64,000 bases of DNA from Desulfovibrio inopinatus DSM 10711 (GTDB lineage Bacteria > Desulfobacterota > Desulfovibrionia > Desulfovibrionales > Desulfovibrionaceae), in assembly GCF_000429305.1 (NCBI RefSeq), contig NZ_AUBP01000010.1, positions 147,325-211,324 on the forward strand, given 5' to 3'. Positions 52,439 to 61,987 of the stretch are shown piece after piece (within the stretch, counting starts at the first letter, position 1; each line of letters starts with the position of its first letter). Both the position numbers and the translations under genes were made by a program. The notes under the pieces were generated by a model. That model was given only the letters and a program-made list of their open reading frames with translations, made no database searches and had not been told where the DNA came from.

Positions 52439-54181
52439 ATGCGAAAGATTTTACGCCAGTGGTTGGGCATCTTTTTGTGTGCCGCTCAGTTTAGTTTCTT
52501 TATCAATATTCTTGGTTTGACCTTCCCTGTTTACATGCTCCAAATTTATTCGCGGGTTCTTGCAAGTAAAAATATTCAAACTTTGATCTTGCTGACTGTT
52601 ATTGCACTAACAGCTCTTGGGGTTCTTTCTCTCCTTACTTTTCTACGTACTCGCATTTTAGTTCAGGCTGGGGTTGAGATTAGTAAAAAGATGAACCCTA
52701 CGGTGTTGGCCGCCATGGTGAAAGGAGCTTCCGAAACTGATCCTGGAAAATACGCGAGGGGGTTGAGCGATATAGCCACGGTGCGTAATTTCCTTGGAGG
52801 CGTACCTATTACCGTCTTGTTCGACATTCCGTGGACTCCTGTTTATATTTTGGTTGTTTTTTTGATGCACCCTGTTTTGGGAATGATTGGGGTGATCGGT
52901 GCTCTGGGGATTTCATTTTTCGCGTTTTGGAATGATCGCATTTGTCGCGAGCCCATCACTCAAGCGAATGCTGTTGCAGGCCAAACAAGTAAGTTTATTG
53001 GTACCTGCCTCCGAAACGCTCCTGTTGTTCGCGGTATGGGCATGATTTCTGGAGTAATGCGACGCGTCAGTGATATTGATGATCGTGTTTCGGAGCTGCA
53101 AACTACAGCAAGTACCCGATCGGCATTCATGTTATCGGTCAGCTCTGGGTTTCGTATGGTCTTGCAGGTGTCCATCTACGGTGTCGGGGCTTATTTAGCT
53201 ATTCTTGGTGAATGTACCGCCGGGGCAATGATTGCTAGTTCCATTATTATTGGTAAAGCGCTTTCGCCTGTCGAAAGAGGGATCTCAAGTTGGCGTCAAA
53301 TGGTCGAATCGTATGCGGCCTATAAGCGTCTTGATGCATTGTTCCTTGAGATAAAGAAAGAGGAACCAATGGAACTCCCTCCACCGGTTGGTGCACTTCG
53401 ACTTGACAATGTTTCTTTACGCCTTAAGGAACGGACGATTCTTCAGGGAATTTCGTTTAGCTTATCTCCTGGTGAAGCTCTGGGTATCATTGGGCCAAGT
53501 GCGGCTGGGAAATCAACATTGTGCCGCATGTTGCTTGGTGTCTGGAAACCGTCTGTTGGAAATGTCAGGCTTGACGGTGTTGATGTCTATTCCTGGGACC
53601 AAGAATTACTTGGGCCTTATATTGGTTATTTACCGCAGGAAGTTGAGCTTTTTAGTGGCACTTTGAGTGAGAATATCGCTCGTATGGGAGAGGTTGACTC
53701 GGAAAAAGTCGTAGCTGCCGCGAAACTGGCTCAGGTCCATGAAATGATCCTGAAATTACCGCAAGGATATGACAGTCTTGTTGGTGAGGGATCCAATATT
53801 TTGTCCGGTGGCCAAAAACAGCGGATTGGTTTGGCTCGTGCCCTGTATGGCGACCCAAAGTATCTCATTCTTGACGAACCGAACTCCAATTTAGACGAAG
53901 CTGGCGATAAAGCACTTCATGAGTGTTTGGCAACCTTACAAAAACGCAAAGTGACGGTTATCATTGTTTCCCATAAACCAGGCATTCTGGCGACGGTAAA
54001 CAAAGTCCTCGTTCTTAACGAAGGAAAGATGCAGATATTCGGCCCTCGAGAGGCTGTCTTCAACAAGCTCATGCAAAAGTCTCCTGTTCAATCAGGCCCC
54101 AAGTCATCAAGAAAAGTGCGAGTAGCGGCGAACCAAGCTGCTCCGCCCCAGAAGCCTGTTGTTGTCAAAGATCCGGAGTAA
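52439..54181 (+). CDS. Type I secretion ABC transporter (PrtD/HasD type)
   Basis: A 580-residue inner-membrane ABC exporter half-transporter. The N-terminal membrane domain starts without a C39 peptidase or C39-like domain, as in the PrtD class for RTX proteases and adhesins. The ATPase domain has GPSAAGKST near residue 352, signature LSGGQKQR near 460, YLILDEPNSNLD near 475 and the switch SHKP. The C-terminus is a basic, Pro-rich tail of about 35 residues. It would pair with the HlyD and TolC proteins downstream to export the RTX protein. Confidence 0.93.
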   Translation: MRKILRQWLGIFLCAAQFSFFINILGLTFPVYMLQIYSRVLASKNIQTLILLTVIALTALGVLSLLTFLRTRILVQAGVEISKKMNPTVLAAMVKGASETDPGKYARGLSDIATVRNFLGGVPITVLFDIPWTPVYILVVFLMHPVLGMIGVIGALGISFFAFWNDRICREPITQANAVAGQTSKFIGTCLRNAPVVRGMGMISGVMRRVSDIDDRVSELQTTASTRSAFMLSVSSGFRMVLQVSIYGVGAYLAILGECTAGAMIASSIIIGKALSPVERGISSWRQMVESYAAYKRLDALFLEIKKEEPMELPPPVGALRLDNVSLRLKERTILQGISFSLSPGEALGIIGPSAAGKSTLCRMLLGVWKPSVGNVRLDGVDVYSWDQELLGPYIGYLPQEVELFSGTLSENIARMGEVDSEKVVAAAKLAQVHEMILKLPQGYDSLVGEGSNILSGGQKQRIGLARALYGDPKYLILDEPNSNLDEAGDKALHECLATLQKRKVTVIIVSHKPGILATVNKVLVLNEGKMQIFGPREAVFNKLMQKSPVQSGPKSSRKVRVAANQAAPPQKPVVVKDPE

Positions 54182-54275
54182 AATGTTGGGCTCTGTGTCT
54201 TCTTTTTAAATCAACGTCACAGCGACGACCGGCTTGTTGGCGGTATCATTGTCGTATGGGAGCAGAGAAAAAGGC

Positions 54276-55589
54276 ATGCTTTTTCGTAAAAAACAAGCAA
54301 CTGGTAGTTCCGCCCGCAGATTTGTCGTCATGGGCTGGGCTATTATCATCTTGTTCTTTTTTATTTTTGGAGCATGGGCTGCGATCGCACCCATTGGCGG
54401 GGCGGTGACGGCAGGTGGCTACATTAAAGTTTCATCGGAACGAAAAGTTGTTCAACATCTTGAGGGTGGTATTGTTCGCGAGATTCTGGTGAAAAACGGT
54501 GATGTCGTTACTGAAGGACAACCGCTTCTTATTCTTGACCCAACAGTTGCCGATGCCAAAATGGGTGAGCTGGGTAATAGGCTTGCGGCTTCTGAGATCT
54601 TAGCTACTCGGTTGGAAGCGGAAAAGGAACTCCAATCATCGATCTCATGGCCGAATGACATTATCGAGCGGCAGTCTGAAGCGACTGTACGCGAATTAAT
54701 GAAAGCTGAAACGCGAGTTTTTGACGTTAATCGTCAGACATTGAATGAGCGGATTCAGCTCCTCAAATCCCAGATTGAACAGCTCAAAGAACAGATTGTC
54801 GGCTACAACGTACAATACGATGCCGTTAAACGTATTATCTCTCACTTGCGTGATGAACGAGATGCAAAAAAGCAACTTGTTGAAGGGCGTTACCTTGACA
54901 AATCTCGTCTGTTGGAAGTTGAGCGAAGTCTCGCTATGCAAGAAGGGGAGCAAGGGCGAATTCATAGTAGTATTGCCCAGGCAAAAGAGCGTATTGCAGA
55001 GTTGAAGCTACGTATTACTGAAGAACAGACAACGTATCGATTGAAAGCAGCCGATTATCTTAGCTCACTGCAAGGCAAAATTTTTGAAATGCGTGAGCAA
55101 ATAAAACCGTTTGAAGACTTGCAGCGCCGTATGACGATCAAGGCTCCTATTGCTGGAGAGATTGTTGATCTCTCCGTGCATACTGTCGGCGGGATTATTG
55201 CTGGTCGTGAACAGCTCATGGAAATTGTACCTGTCAATACACCACTTGTAGTGGAATGTGTTGTTGCACCGAAAGACATTATTCACATTCATACAGGGCA
55301 ACATGCAGAAGTCATGTTGAGTGCGTTCTCAGCAAGAAATATGCCATACATCAAGGGTACCGTCTCCTATGTTTCGGCGGACCTCGTTGGACCTGATCGT
55401 GAAATTGGCATCGAGCAGCCGCACTATATTGCACGTGTTGAAATCGATAAAGATGATATGAAAGAAAAGGATCTTTATGTTTCACCTGGTATGCCAGCAA
55501 CAGCATTTATTGCGACTGAACCGCGTACGCTGTTGAGCTATGTGTCAGAACCTCTGGTGGTTGGTCTAAAGAAAGTTTTTACAGACTAA
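54276..55589 (+). CDS. HlyD/PrtE-type membrane-fusion protein
   Basis: A 437-residue periplasmic adaptor of type I secretion. One N-terminal membrane helix (WAIIILFFFIFGAWAAIAP) is followed by a lipoyl-like strand, GGYIKVSSERKVVQHLEGGI. A long coiled-coil hairpin covers about 85-280, then comes a beta-barrel with ITIKAPIAGEIVDL-type sequence and the C-terminal PGMPATAFIATEPRTLLSY. ATG 54276 is preferred over the 54234 start, because MLFRKKQ is a typical cytoplasmic N-terminus with GAGAAAAAGG upstream. It links the ABC exporter to TolC. Confidence 0.92.
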   Translation: MLFRKKQATGSSARRFVVMGWAIIILFFFIFGAWAAIAPIGGAVTAGGYIKVSSERKVVQHLEGGIVREILVKNGDVVTEGQPLLILDPTVADAKMGELGNRLAASEILATRLEAEKELQSSISWPNDIIERQSEATVRELMKAETRVFDVNRQTLNERIQLLKSQIEQLKEQIVGYNVQYDAVKRIISHLRDERDAKKQLVEGRYLDKSRLLEVERSLAMQEGEQGRIHSSIAQAKERIAELKLRITEEQTTYRLKAADYLSSLQGKIFEMREQIKPFEDLQRRMTIKAPIAGEIVDLSVHTVGGIIAGREQLMEIVPVNTPLVVECVVAPKDIIHIHTGQHAEVMLSAFSARNMPYIKGTVSYVSADLVGPDREIGIEQPHYIARVEIDKDDMKEKDLYVSPGMPATAFIATEPRTLLSYVSEPLVVGLKKVFTD

Positions 55590-55626
55590 GCACGTTCTTG
55601 AGGGAAGCGAGAATTTCGAGGAACTC

Positions 55627-56082
55627 ATGAACCATAATGACTGCACTGAACCGATAGAACTTGTTTTACACTGGTTCTACGGCCTACCTCCAGGGCATCG
55701 TGAACAATTGGCACGGACATATTGGGCTGTGGCGGGTGACGATGTAAACGATATGTTTTTACCTGGTGAGCGTGCTGTTGATAAGTTTGAGGCTGATCTT
55801 CTTCAGCCCGATTTTCCTATTCGGAAAATGGCACGTCTTTTTCAAGTTCGAGCTATGATTGATTTCATTTTTGACTACGCGAATAATCCTGAAGCGTTTT
55901 CATTGGCCGAGGCGTTTTCGTTTGAGACGCATGTTGGACGTGCCGATGCTGTCGTTATCTCATTTAACGACAAACAATGGGAACGTGACATCCGTAATTG
56001 GCGAACTCTATGGGCCAATCAGCTTTCGAGCGATGTCCTTGATGCGTGGTTGCGCGAAATGACTGTAAATGAAGGCCTTTAA
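55627..56082 (+). CDS. Unknown 151-residue protein in the secretion operon
   Basis: A soluble, acidic, helix-rich protein placed between the HlyD and TolC genes, where canonical type I operons have nothing. Trp-rich spots (VLHWFYGLPPGHREQ, WERDIRNWRTLWANQL) and the segment ARTYWAVAGDDVNDM are visible. ATG 55627 follows GAGGA. There is no signal peptide, so it is likely cytoplasmic; a secretion chaperone or a regulator is possible. Family not recognised. Confidence 0.65.
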   Translation: MNHNDCTEPIELVLHWFYGLPPGHREQLARTYWAVAGDDVNDMFLPGERAVDKFEADLLQPDFPIRKMARLFQVRAMIDFIFDYANNPEAFSLAEAFSFETHVGRADAVVISFNDKQWERDIRNWRTLWANQLSSDVLDAWLREMTVNEGL

Positions 56083-56097
56083 CGCTTTGGTGAGATT

Positions 56098-57438
56098 ATG
56101 AGACGGGTTTGGCTTTCGTTTTTGATTCTCGTATTGTTTTGTGTATTCTCAATGCCGGTGATAGCCGGTACTTCCACTGCGAAACCATCCAAAAAGACGT
56201 TGAATTACGATATGGCGGAATGCATACGACGGGGCCTTTCTTCGAATGCATCCATCTCGGCGGCCAAAGAACTCGTGCATGAGGCCGATGCAGATGTTAA
56301 ATCAAAGCGCGGTGCTTTTTTCCCTAAGATTTCGGCGAGCTACTCTCTCAAACGTCTTGATAACTCCGGTCTGAATGAGACTGATACAAATTTTGTATCA
56401 CAACGAACGGATGCATTTACTCTCAGCGCATCGCAAACAGTGTTTTCGGGTGGGGGGATCGTCAATACATATCGCCGTGCCAAGATCAATAAGGATGTAT
56501 ACGATATTAATCTTAAACAAGAACGTATTGATCTTGTGGAGGATATTCAGACTACATTTTATAACTTGCTTAAAGCTCGTGACGATATCCGAATAGTCGA
56601 AAAAGCAATTATCCGGTTAAAAAAACAACTTGAATCAGCTCGTGCATTTTATGATGTCGGCATGGTGACCAAGCAGCAAGTGCTACAGGTGGAGGTAGAC
56701 CTCGCGTTAGCAGAAAAAAGTTTGGTCAGGGCGAAAAATAATGTTCAAAAACATCATGTGAAGCTGTGCACGTTGCTCAATTTACCTCCGTTAGCCGATG
56801 TGCATTTTGTCGGCGAACTGGAAGAAATGGTTGCTCCTCTTTCATTTACTTTAGAAGAGTGCATTCGTTTGGCGCTTGACCGGCGGCTTGATCTTGAAGA
56901 AGGCCAAAAACAAGTGGAGCTCGCTCGAAAAGATGCACAAATTATCTTTAGTCGCTTCTTTCCAACCGTCTCGCTCAATTTTAGTTATGTGAATCAACAG
57001 ATTGATTATGACGACCCAGATCGTGATGATACGGAACGTGATTACTGGAGTCTCGGGCTGAATGCTTCTGTCACGTTGTTTGAAGGTGGACGCGATTATT
57101 ATGAATTTCGACGATACAAGCATAAGGAGCGTGAAAAACGTCTCGTGCTTGAGGATTTGAGAAATCAGGCTGCAAGCGAAGTCACGACGTATTATTTAGC
57201 TGTTGGCGAAGCTTTGGAACAAATTCGTACAGGAAAGAAGGCTTTGGACGCTGCAAGTGAAAGCTTTAAAGCTGCTGAAGTGAATTATAGCCTCCAGATT
57301 GGCACTATTACCGATGTTCTGAATGCGCAAGCCAAGTTGACCCAGGCCGAAGGTGAACTGAACCAGGCTATGGCCGATCATCAGATTGCAATGGCTAAGC
57401 TTTTTCACGCCATTGGTACACCCATAGACATTTTCTAA
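56098..57438 (+). CDS. TolC-family outer-membrane protein
   Basis: A 446-residue outer-membrane efflux/secretion channel. Residues 1-24 form a signal peptide (LILVLFCVFSMPVIA). The body shows the two-fold TolC pattern of long alpha-hairpins and short beta segments: LSSNASISAAKELVHEADAD and FFPKISASYSLKR in the first half, LDRRLDLEEGQKQVELAR and FFPTVSLNFSYVN in the second. The ending YSLQIGTITDVLNAQAKLTQ is the family's typical C-terminal block. It forms the outer-membrane exit for the RTX protein. Confidence 0.93.
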   Translation: MRRVWLSFLILVLFCVFSMPVIAGTSTAKPSKKTLNYDMAECIRRGLSSNASISAAKELVHEADADVKSKRGAFFPKISASYSLKRLDNSGLNETDTNFVSQRTDAFTLSASQTVFSGGGIVNTYRRAKINKDVYDINLKQERIDLVEDIQTTFYNLLKARDDIRIVEKAIIRLKKQLESARAFYDVGMVTKQQVLQVEVDLALAEKSLVRAKNNVQKHHVKLCTLLNLPPLADVHFVGELEEMVAPLSFTLEECIRLALDRRLDLEEGQKQVELARKDAQIIFSRFFPTVSLNFSYVNQQIDYDDPDRDDTERDYWSLGLNASVTLFEGGRDYYEFRRYKHKEREKRLVLEDLRNQAASEVTTYYLAVGEALEQIRTGKKALDAASESFKAAEVNYSLQIGTITDVLNAQAKLTQAEGELNQAMADHQIAMAKLFHAIGTPIDIF

Positions 57439-57541
57439 ACATTTCGTCATGTTTTCATCGAACGGCATGTCTTGTTTTCGAGACTCCCGGACCGGATGGA
57501 ACTGTTGTGAGTTTTTATTCCCCCAATCGAAGGAGGTTGTC

Positions 57542-58159
57542 TTGGGGCTTGTTTCTTCTAGTGGCAGCTTCACGCGCTACGCTATCGTCGGTGATGTATC
57601 CCAGGAACGCCTTCGGGAGATTCCGGAGCGTTTGACAAAACATGCATTTCAGGAAATCGATGCAACTGCCGATGAACGTTCGTTCGGCTGGGTATGTTTC
57701 GATGACTGGCTTGATACCGCCTGGGTGACTGCTCCCCCTGAAAAAGCCCATTTTATGGCTTTTTCTTTGCGATTGGATACGCGACGTATCGCTCCGGCTG
57801 TCTATAAGAAATATGTTGAGTTGGCTTTACGAGCAGAAAAAGAAGCCATGCAGGAGTCTGGAAAAACGTTTATCGGGAAAGACCGTAAAAAAGAAATTCG
57901 AGAGCAAGTGCGGTTGAAACTTCTTGCGCGATCAATGCCGATTCCTGCCATTTTTGAAGCGGCATGGGATCTCATGAAGCATGAAATCTATTTCAACTCA
58001 ACGAATGGCAAAACTCGCGAGTTGTTTGAAGATTTGTTTACCATGACATTTGAGCTCCATCTTGAACCAATGACACCATATTTTTTAGGGAAGCGATTGC
58101 TCGATCCTTCGCGTCATGCGCTCTTGGACGAACTTGAACCCTGTGAATTTGGCCGGTAG
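57542..58159 (+). CDS. RdgC-like protein
   Basis: A 205-residue protein resembling RdgC, a ring-forming DNA-binding protein that limits RecA. Family-like blocks are ERSFGWVCFDDWLDTAW near the N-terminus, ALRAEKEAMQESGKTFIGKD, EIREQVRLKLLARSMPIPAI in the middle and RELFEDLFTMTFELHLEPMT near the end. It is shorter than E. coli RdgC (about 300). The start is TTG 57542, five bases after GGAGG; the frame to 57449 has no such site. Its place after tolC is unusual, and it pairs with the next gene. A role unrelated to recombination is possible. Confidence 0.7.
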   Translation: MGLVSSSGSFTRYAIVGDVSQERLREIPERLTKHAFQEIDATADERSFGWVCFDDWLDTAWVTAPPEKAHFMAFSLRLDTRRIAPAVYKKYVELALRAEKEAMQESGKTFIGKDRKKEIREQVRLKLLARSMPIPAIFEAAWDLMKHEIYFNSTNGKTRELFEDLFTMTFELHLEPMTPYFLGKRLLDPSRHALLDELEPCEFGR

Positions 58160-58176
58160 ACAAGGGACGCTACGCT

Positions 58177-58704
58177 ATGGATATTGAAAAAGCCACACTC
58201 GTCGATGCAGTTTTGGGGCAGGAGTTTTTGACTTGGCTTTGGTTTCGCAGTGAAAAAGACGGCAACGTTTTTAAAACTGCCCACGATGAAGAGTTCAATT
58301 TGTATTTGGAACAGAAGCTGACAGTTCGCGGTGGAGAAGGGGATAACGTCGAAACTGCCAGCGTCAGTGGACCGAATGCACAGTTTTCTGAAGCCAAACT
58401 TGGTATTCGTCATGGCAAGCGCGTCGATCGTGCATTGCTCCGTTTTGAGCTTGACGCTGGAGACTGGACGATTCAGTTACGTGCTGATGATTTTAGCTTG
58501 AATAGCTTTAAAACCCCCAAAGTTGATACAAAACTTGAGGAAGGTGATGACCCTGATTCACCTTTTCTCGAAAAGATGTTTTTACTAGAACGGGGCACGG
58601 CCTTTCTTGATGCCGTGTATCGAACATTTTTGGAACTCCGGCTCAGTGCTGCTTGGTCAAGTGAACTTCACGAGTTTAATGACTGGCTCGATGAAGAAGA
58701 TTAA
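58177..58704 (+). CDS. Unknown protein partnered with the RdgC-like gene
   Basis: A 175-residue acidic protein that follows the RdgC-like gene by 17 bases. The beginning TLVDAVLGQEFLTWLWFRSE resembles the last RdgC region of other organisms, so it may be the missing C-terminal part of a split RdgC or a fused partner. The middle (TIQLRADDFSLNSFKTPKVD) looks beta-rich, and the end is acidic (WLDEED). ATG 58177 follows AAGGGA. Not otherwise recognised. A strong terminator follows. Confidence 0.6.
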   Translation: MDIEKATLVDAVLGQEFLTWLWFRSEKDGNVFKTAHDEEFNLYLEQKLTVRGGEGDNVETASVSGPNAQFSEAKLGIRHGKRVDRALLRFELDAGDWTIQLRADDFSLNSFKTPKVDTKLEEGDDPDSPFLEKMFLLERGTAFLDAVYRTFLELRLSAAWSSELHEFNDWLDEED

Positions 58705-58736
58705 ATAAAAGCCCCGATTGAGATCGGGGCTTTTAT
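58705..58736 (+). terminator. Bidirectional terminator
   Basis: ATAAAAGCCCCGAT pairs perfectly with ATCGGGGCTTTTAT around TGAG. Flanking A- and T-runs allow it to end both the RdgC-like operon and the convergent binding-protein gene. Confidence 0.9.
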
Positions 58737-58770
58737 TACATCATGGTATGTTTTGAACAATGCTGATATA

Positions 58771-59724
58771 TTATTCAATAATCTTATCGGCTTTGTCCAA
58801 AACAGCTTTGGGGATGTCGACACCCATAGATTTGGCAGCTTTGAGGTTGACCATAAGCTCAAGATCATCAAGTGTTTCGACAGGCATACTTGCTGGTTTT
58901 TGGCCTTCAACAAGAATCTTTTTGGCCATTTTTGCAGTTTGTCGGCCCATTTGATAGTAGTCGATGGCCAACGCGGCAATGGTTCCGCGACCAACCGACT
59001 CGGTATCAGAGCTAAATAACGGTAATTTATGTTCTGCAGCAACTTTAATCGCTGATTCGAGTGCCGAAACAACCGTATTGTCCAAGGGAATGTAGACAGC
59101 TTGGCATTTGCCGATGAGACTTTGTGCAGCTTGATAGACACCGCTCGAATTCGCAACTGTGGCTTCTTCAACACCTATACCGAGCTTCTTGCATTCACTC
59201 TTGACAAGATCGATTTGCGCGACAGAGTTGGCTTCACCTGCATTGTAAATGACGCCAAGAGTTTTCAGTCCGGGAACAATCGTTTTGATGAGTTCCATTT
59301 GCTTGTCGACGGGGCTCATATCGGACATGCCCGTGACATTGCTTCCTGGTTTTTCAAAGCTTTTGACCAACCCAGCAGAAACGGGGTCGGACACAGCAGA
59401 AAACAGAACAGGGATGTCTTTGATTTTCTGAGCGCACGCTTGAGCTGACGGCGTGGCGATAGCCAAAACAAGATTGGGATTTTCGCCAAGGATCTGGCTC
59501 GCGATCTGGACCGTGGTGGATGGATTGGCCTGGGCAATGTGAATATTGTATTTTGTGTCAAGTCCTTGTTCTTTCATGGCGTCGACAAACCCTTTTTGTA
59601 CAGCATCGAGAGCAGGGTGTTCAACAAATTGGTTTATCGACACGACGTACGTTTCGGCCATGGCTGCAGGTGAGAAGGCCACAAGCGCGATAATAGCCAG
59701 TGCCAGACGTTTGAGAATACGCAT
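58771..59724 (-). CDS. ABC substrate-binding protein (PF04392 type)
   Basis: A 317-residue periplasmic binding protein of the ABC_sub_bind (TrpX-like) family. Signal peptide residues 1-22 end AAMAE. The mature part shows YVVSINQFVEHPALDAVQKG, LAIATPSAQACAQKIKDIPV, LFSAVSDPVSAGLV and ALAIDYYQMGRQTAKMAKKI, the standard family blocks. It binds amino acids or related ligands in known members. ATG 59724 has GGAG nine bases upstream; the longer frame from 59778 is not used. No permease or ATPase gene is adjacent within the window. Confidence 0.9.
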   Translation of the reverse strand: MRILKRLALAIIALVAFSPAAMAETYVVSINQFVEHPALDAVQKGFVDAMKEQGLDTKYNIHIAQANPSTTVQIASQILGENPNLVLAIATPSAQACAQKIKDIPVLFSAVSDPVSAGLVKSFEKPGSNVTGMSDMSPVDKQMELIKTIVPGLKTLGVIYNAGEANSVAQIDLVKSECKKLGIGVEEATVANSSGVYQAAQSLIGKCQAVYIPLDNTVVSALESAIKVAAEHKLPLFSSDTESVGRGTIAALAIDYYQMGRQTAKMAKKILVEGQKPASMPVETLDDLELMVNLKAAKSMGVDIPKAVLDKADKIIE

Positions 59725-59851
59725 GGTTTGTGCTCCGTTTTTGAATTTGTGGTCCGAAGAATGTTTGTGTTTATACAATGGTAAACAATGAAGTATACTG
59801 AAGGCGGCTTATACAAGCAAGTTATTCAGCATTTGGGAGACATTTAAGCGC

Positions 59852-60673
59852 ATGTTGCAGCATACGTTTTCACATTTACAGGGCATTGGACCGGCAACTG
59901 AAGTTAAGATTTGGTCTAAAGGGATTCATTCATGGGATGACTTATTGGCGAGCACTTCTCCTCCCTTGTCAGCCGGAAAAATGGAACTCATTCGGCCTGA
60001 ACTCGAACGTGCAACAGAACATCGCGAAGCCGGAGACGCTGAATTTTTTGGGGAACGGCTCAAGGCTCCAGAAACGTGGAGACTTTTTCCCGATTTTAAG
60101 CATGAGTTGGCATTTGTTGATATTGAAACCGATGGAAGCACCGAGAACAATATCACAACGATTGCCTATTACGATGGCGAGCATGTTCGAACCTATGTAC
60201 AAGGTGAAAATATTGAACAATTTGCCGAAGACATACAATCAAGCAAAGTGCTTGTTACCTATAATGGCCGCTGCTTTGATGTCCCGGTTCTCAAGCGGTC
60301 TTTTGATATTCGCTTGCCCAAAGCGCATATTGATTTACGAAATATATTGTGTGCTCTGGGTATAAAGGGAGGGTTAAAGAAGTGTGAAAAGCATTTTGGG
60401 CTAGACCGGAAGGAACTTGATGGAGTCGATGGCTTTTTTGCAGTCGTATTATGGAATGAGTACGAGCGAACATGTAGATCCGAGGTCCTTGATACGCTCC
60501 TCTCATATAACGTCGCTGATGTTCTTGGATTAGAGATATTGCTTTTTCATGCGATTAATGCACGTCTTCTTGATACTCCCTTTGCACATCTGTATACCGA
60601 AGCTATCCCCTCTCTTGCGAAAAACCCTTTTACACCTGATGTTGAAACAATAGAGCGTTTAAGGGTATGGTAA
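59852..60673 (+). CDS. YprB-like ribonuclease H-fold exonuclease
   Basis: A 273-residue protein. A short N-terminal helical segment (LQGIGPATEVKIWSKG, like a helix-hairpin-helix) precedes an RNase H-like 3'-5' exonuclease domain. It has the catalytic pair Asp 90 and Glu 92 in FVDIETDG, the middle motif VTYNGRCFDVPVL and the last Asp in YNVADVLGL. This matches the YprB group, whose substrate is not settled. ATG 59852 opens an isolated plus-strand gene. Confidence 0.85.
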   Translation: MLQHTFSHLQGIGPATEVKIWSKGIHSWDDLLASTSPPLSAGKMELIRPELERATEHREAGDAEFFGERLKAPETWRLFPDFKHELAFVDIETDGSTENNITTIAYYDGEHVRTYVQGENIEQFAEDIQSSKVLVTYNGRCFDVPVLKRSFDIRLPKAHIDLRNILCALGIKGGLKKCEKHFGLDRKELDGVDGFFAVVLWNEYERTCRSEVLDTLLSYNVADVLGLEILLFHAINARLLDTPFAHLYTEAIPSLAKNPFTPDVETIERLRVW

Positions 60674-60891
60674 GATGGAGTGATTATTATTTACGAAGAA
60701 GGAGTAATATGTATTTTCTCAAGCGTTGAAGGAGGGTAATGTTTCTTTTTCGTTTAAATTGATATAAATTTGAAGAAGTTTTGAAGATATATTGTTTTCC
60801 AGGAGTAGAGAGGGCAATATATTGGGTGAGATTGCAGTAATTGTGTTTGTCGGAGCGAGTTGCCTATTTCGGGGGAGAGGAGGCCTAACGA

Positions 60892-61395
60892 ATGAAGAAT
60901 GTTCATATTACTATTTCCCTCGATCAGGATAAATTATATTCACTCCTTGGACACCTGAAACGGTCAGATACAAGTTTACAGATGTTTTTTGAATCCGTTG
61001 TTGATTCAGCGCTTGCCCAACGTCATGTTTCTCGCAAGAAAAAAACTACCGGCGAGGATGCACGCAACTTTCGGCGTGTTGAGCTTCGTGAATCTCTTCG
61101 TGTCATTATTGCACGCCAAGATGGCCAAATTCATTCCGATGGATTGCTGCAGAATATTTCCATGGGTGGAATGTCCGTAAAATTTGATAACGCATCGTCG
61201 TTTCGAGTGCGTGAATATGTTGAAGTGACCCTGTTGTTTGAATCGGAAAGTCATATTTTTGAGGGTATGGTGCTGTGGGTTGCTGAACACGGTAGCACTG
61301 TTGGTTTCCAATTCATTAATCAGGATTATGAGAGCTCGTTGTTTTTGCTGCAATTATGTGAAATTATTGATAAACAGAATGAGAGGAAAGCCTGA
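60892..61395 (+). CDS. PilZ domain protein
   Basis: A 167-residue protein. A helical N-terminal region (1-55) is followed by a PilZ domain. The c-di-GMP site is represented by RR at 61-62 in FRRVELRES and by NISMGG at 88-93, close to the D/N-x-S-x-x-G motif. It is thus a likely c-di-GMP receptor. Two diguanylate cyclases lie elsewhere in the window. ATG 60892 follows GGAGG-type sequence (GAGGAGG). Confidence 0.88.
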   Translation: MKNVHITISLDQDKLYSLLGHLKRSDTSLQMFFESVVDSALAQRHVSRKKKTTGEDARNFRRVELRESLRVIIARQDGQIHSDGLLQNISMGGMSVKFDNASSFRVREYVEVTLLFESESHIFEGMVLWVAEHGSTVGFQFINQDYESSLFLLQLCEIIDKQNERKA

Positions 61396-61561
61396 AAGAT
61401 ATGCATTTGATATATTGGGGAAGAATGCTGCCCCGCATTCGAAGTTTGGAGAAGAGAATAACAATATCGCAAACAAGTGCATTGGGATTGTTTATTTGAA
61501 AAATCAGGTTTTTCCTGATGTTTATTTCATAAATTTCTGACTATAAAAATCAGTGCGGGCA

Positions 61562-61609
61562 AAAAGACGTGCCTTACCCTCCTTTGGTGGAGGGGAAAGG
61601 CGCGTCTTT
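61562..61609 (+). terminator. Long hairpin after the PilZ gene
   Basis: AAAAGACGTGCCTT and the following ACCCTCC pair with GGAGGGGAAAGGCGCGTCTTT (few mismatches). A/T-runs lie on both sides. Probably a terminator for the PilZ transcript. Confidence 0.7.
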
Positions 61610-61809
61610 ATTCGTTTCTTGCAATGAGTACTGATTATGACTCCATGTCGCGAGTTTGTCTTCTCTCTTTTGTAATACAATACACGAATGAAGAAGCCTT
61701 TTATGATTGGCAAGAGAGCATATGCGCTTGGCAAAACTATATTGATTTGATTATGCCGTCCTGAAAAAATTCAATTCTAAGCGATTCTTGATTCGTGGTG
61801 GGTGGCGCA

Positions 61810-61976
61810 ATGAACAAAGAACATCGTTGCCCGAATGTGACAAACTTCTTGGGAAGGGCGTTGTTGTGCGGTTTGAGGTGGTGTGTCCTCGGTGCGGGCG
61901 AGCGGTGATGTTGAACAGCGCCGGGGTGGACGTAGTTTGTGCTGAGTTCTTTCGAGGAGAGGCCCCGGCCGTGTGA
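61810..61976 (+). pseudogene. Frameshifted Com-like zinc-ribbon gene
   Basis: From ATG 61810 one frame reads MNKEHRCP; another continues ECDKLLGKGVVVRFEVVCPR and CGRAV to a stop at 61976. Joined by restoring one base after TGCCC they give CPECDKLLGKG ... CPRCG, the two zinc knuckles of Mu-phage Com-type translational activators. The missing base makes the gene a probable pseudogene; a sequencing error would produce the same picture. It stands at the edge of the duplicated cassette. Confidence 0.7.
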
Positions 61977-61987
61977 CCGAGGTTCAT

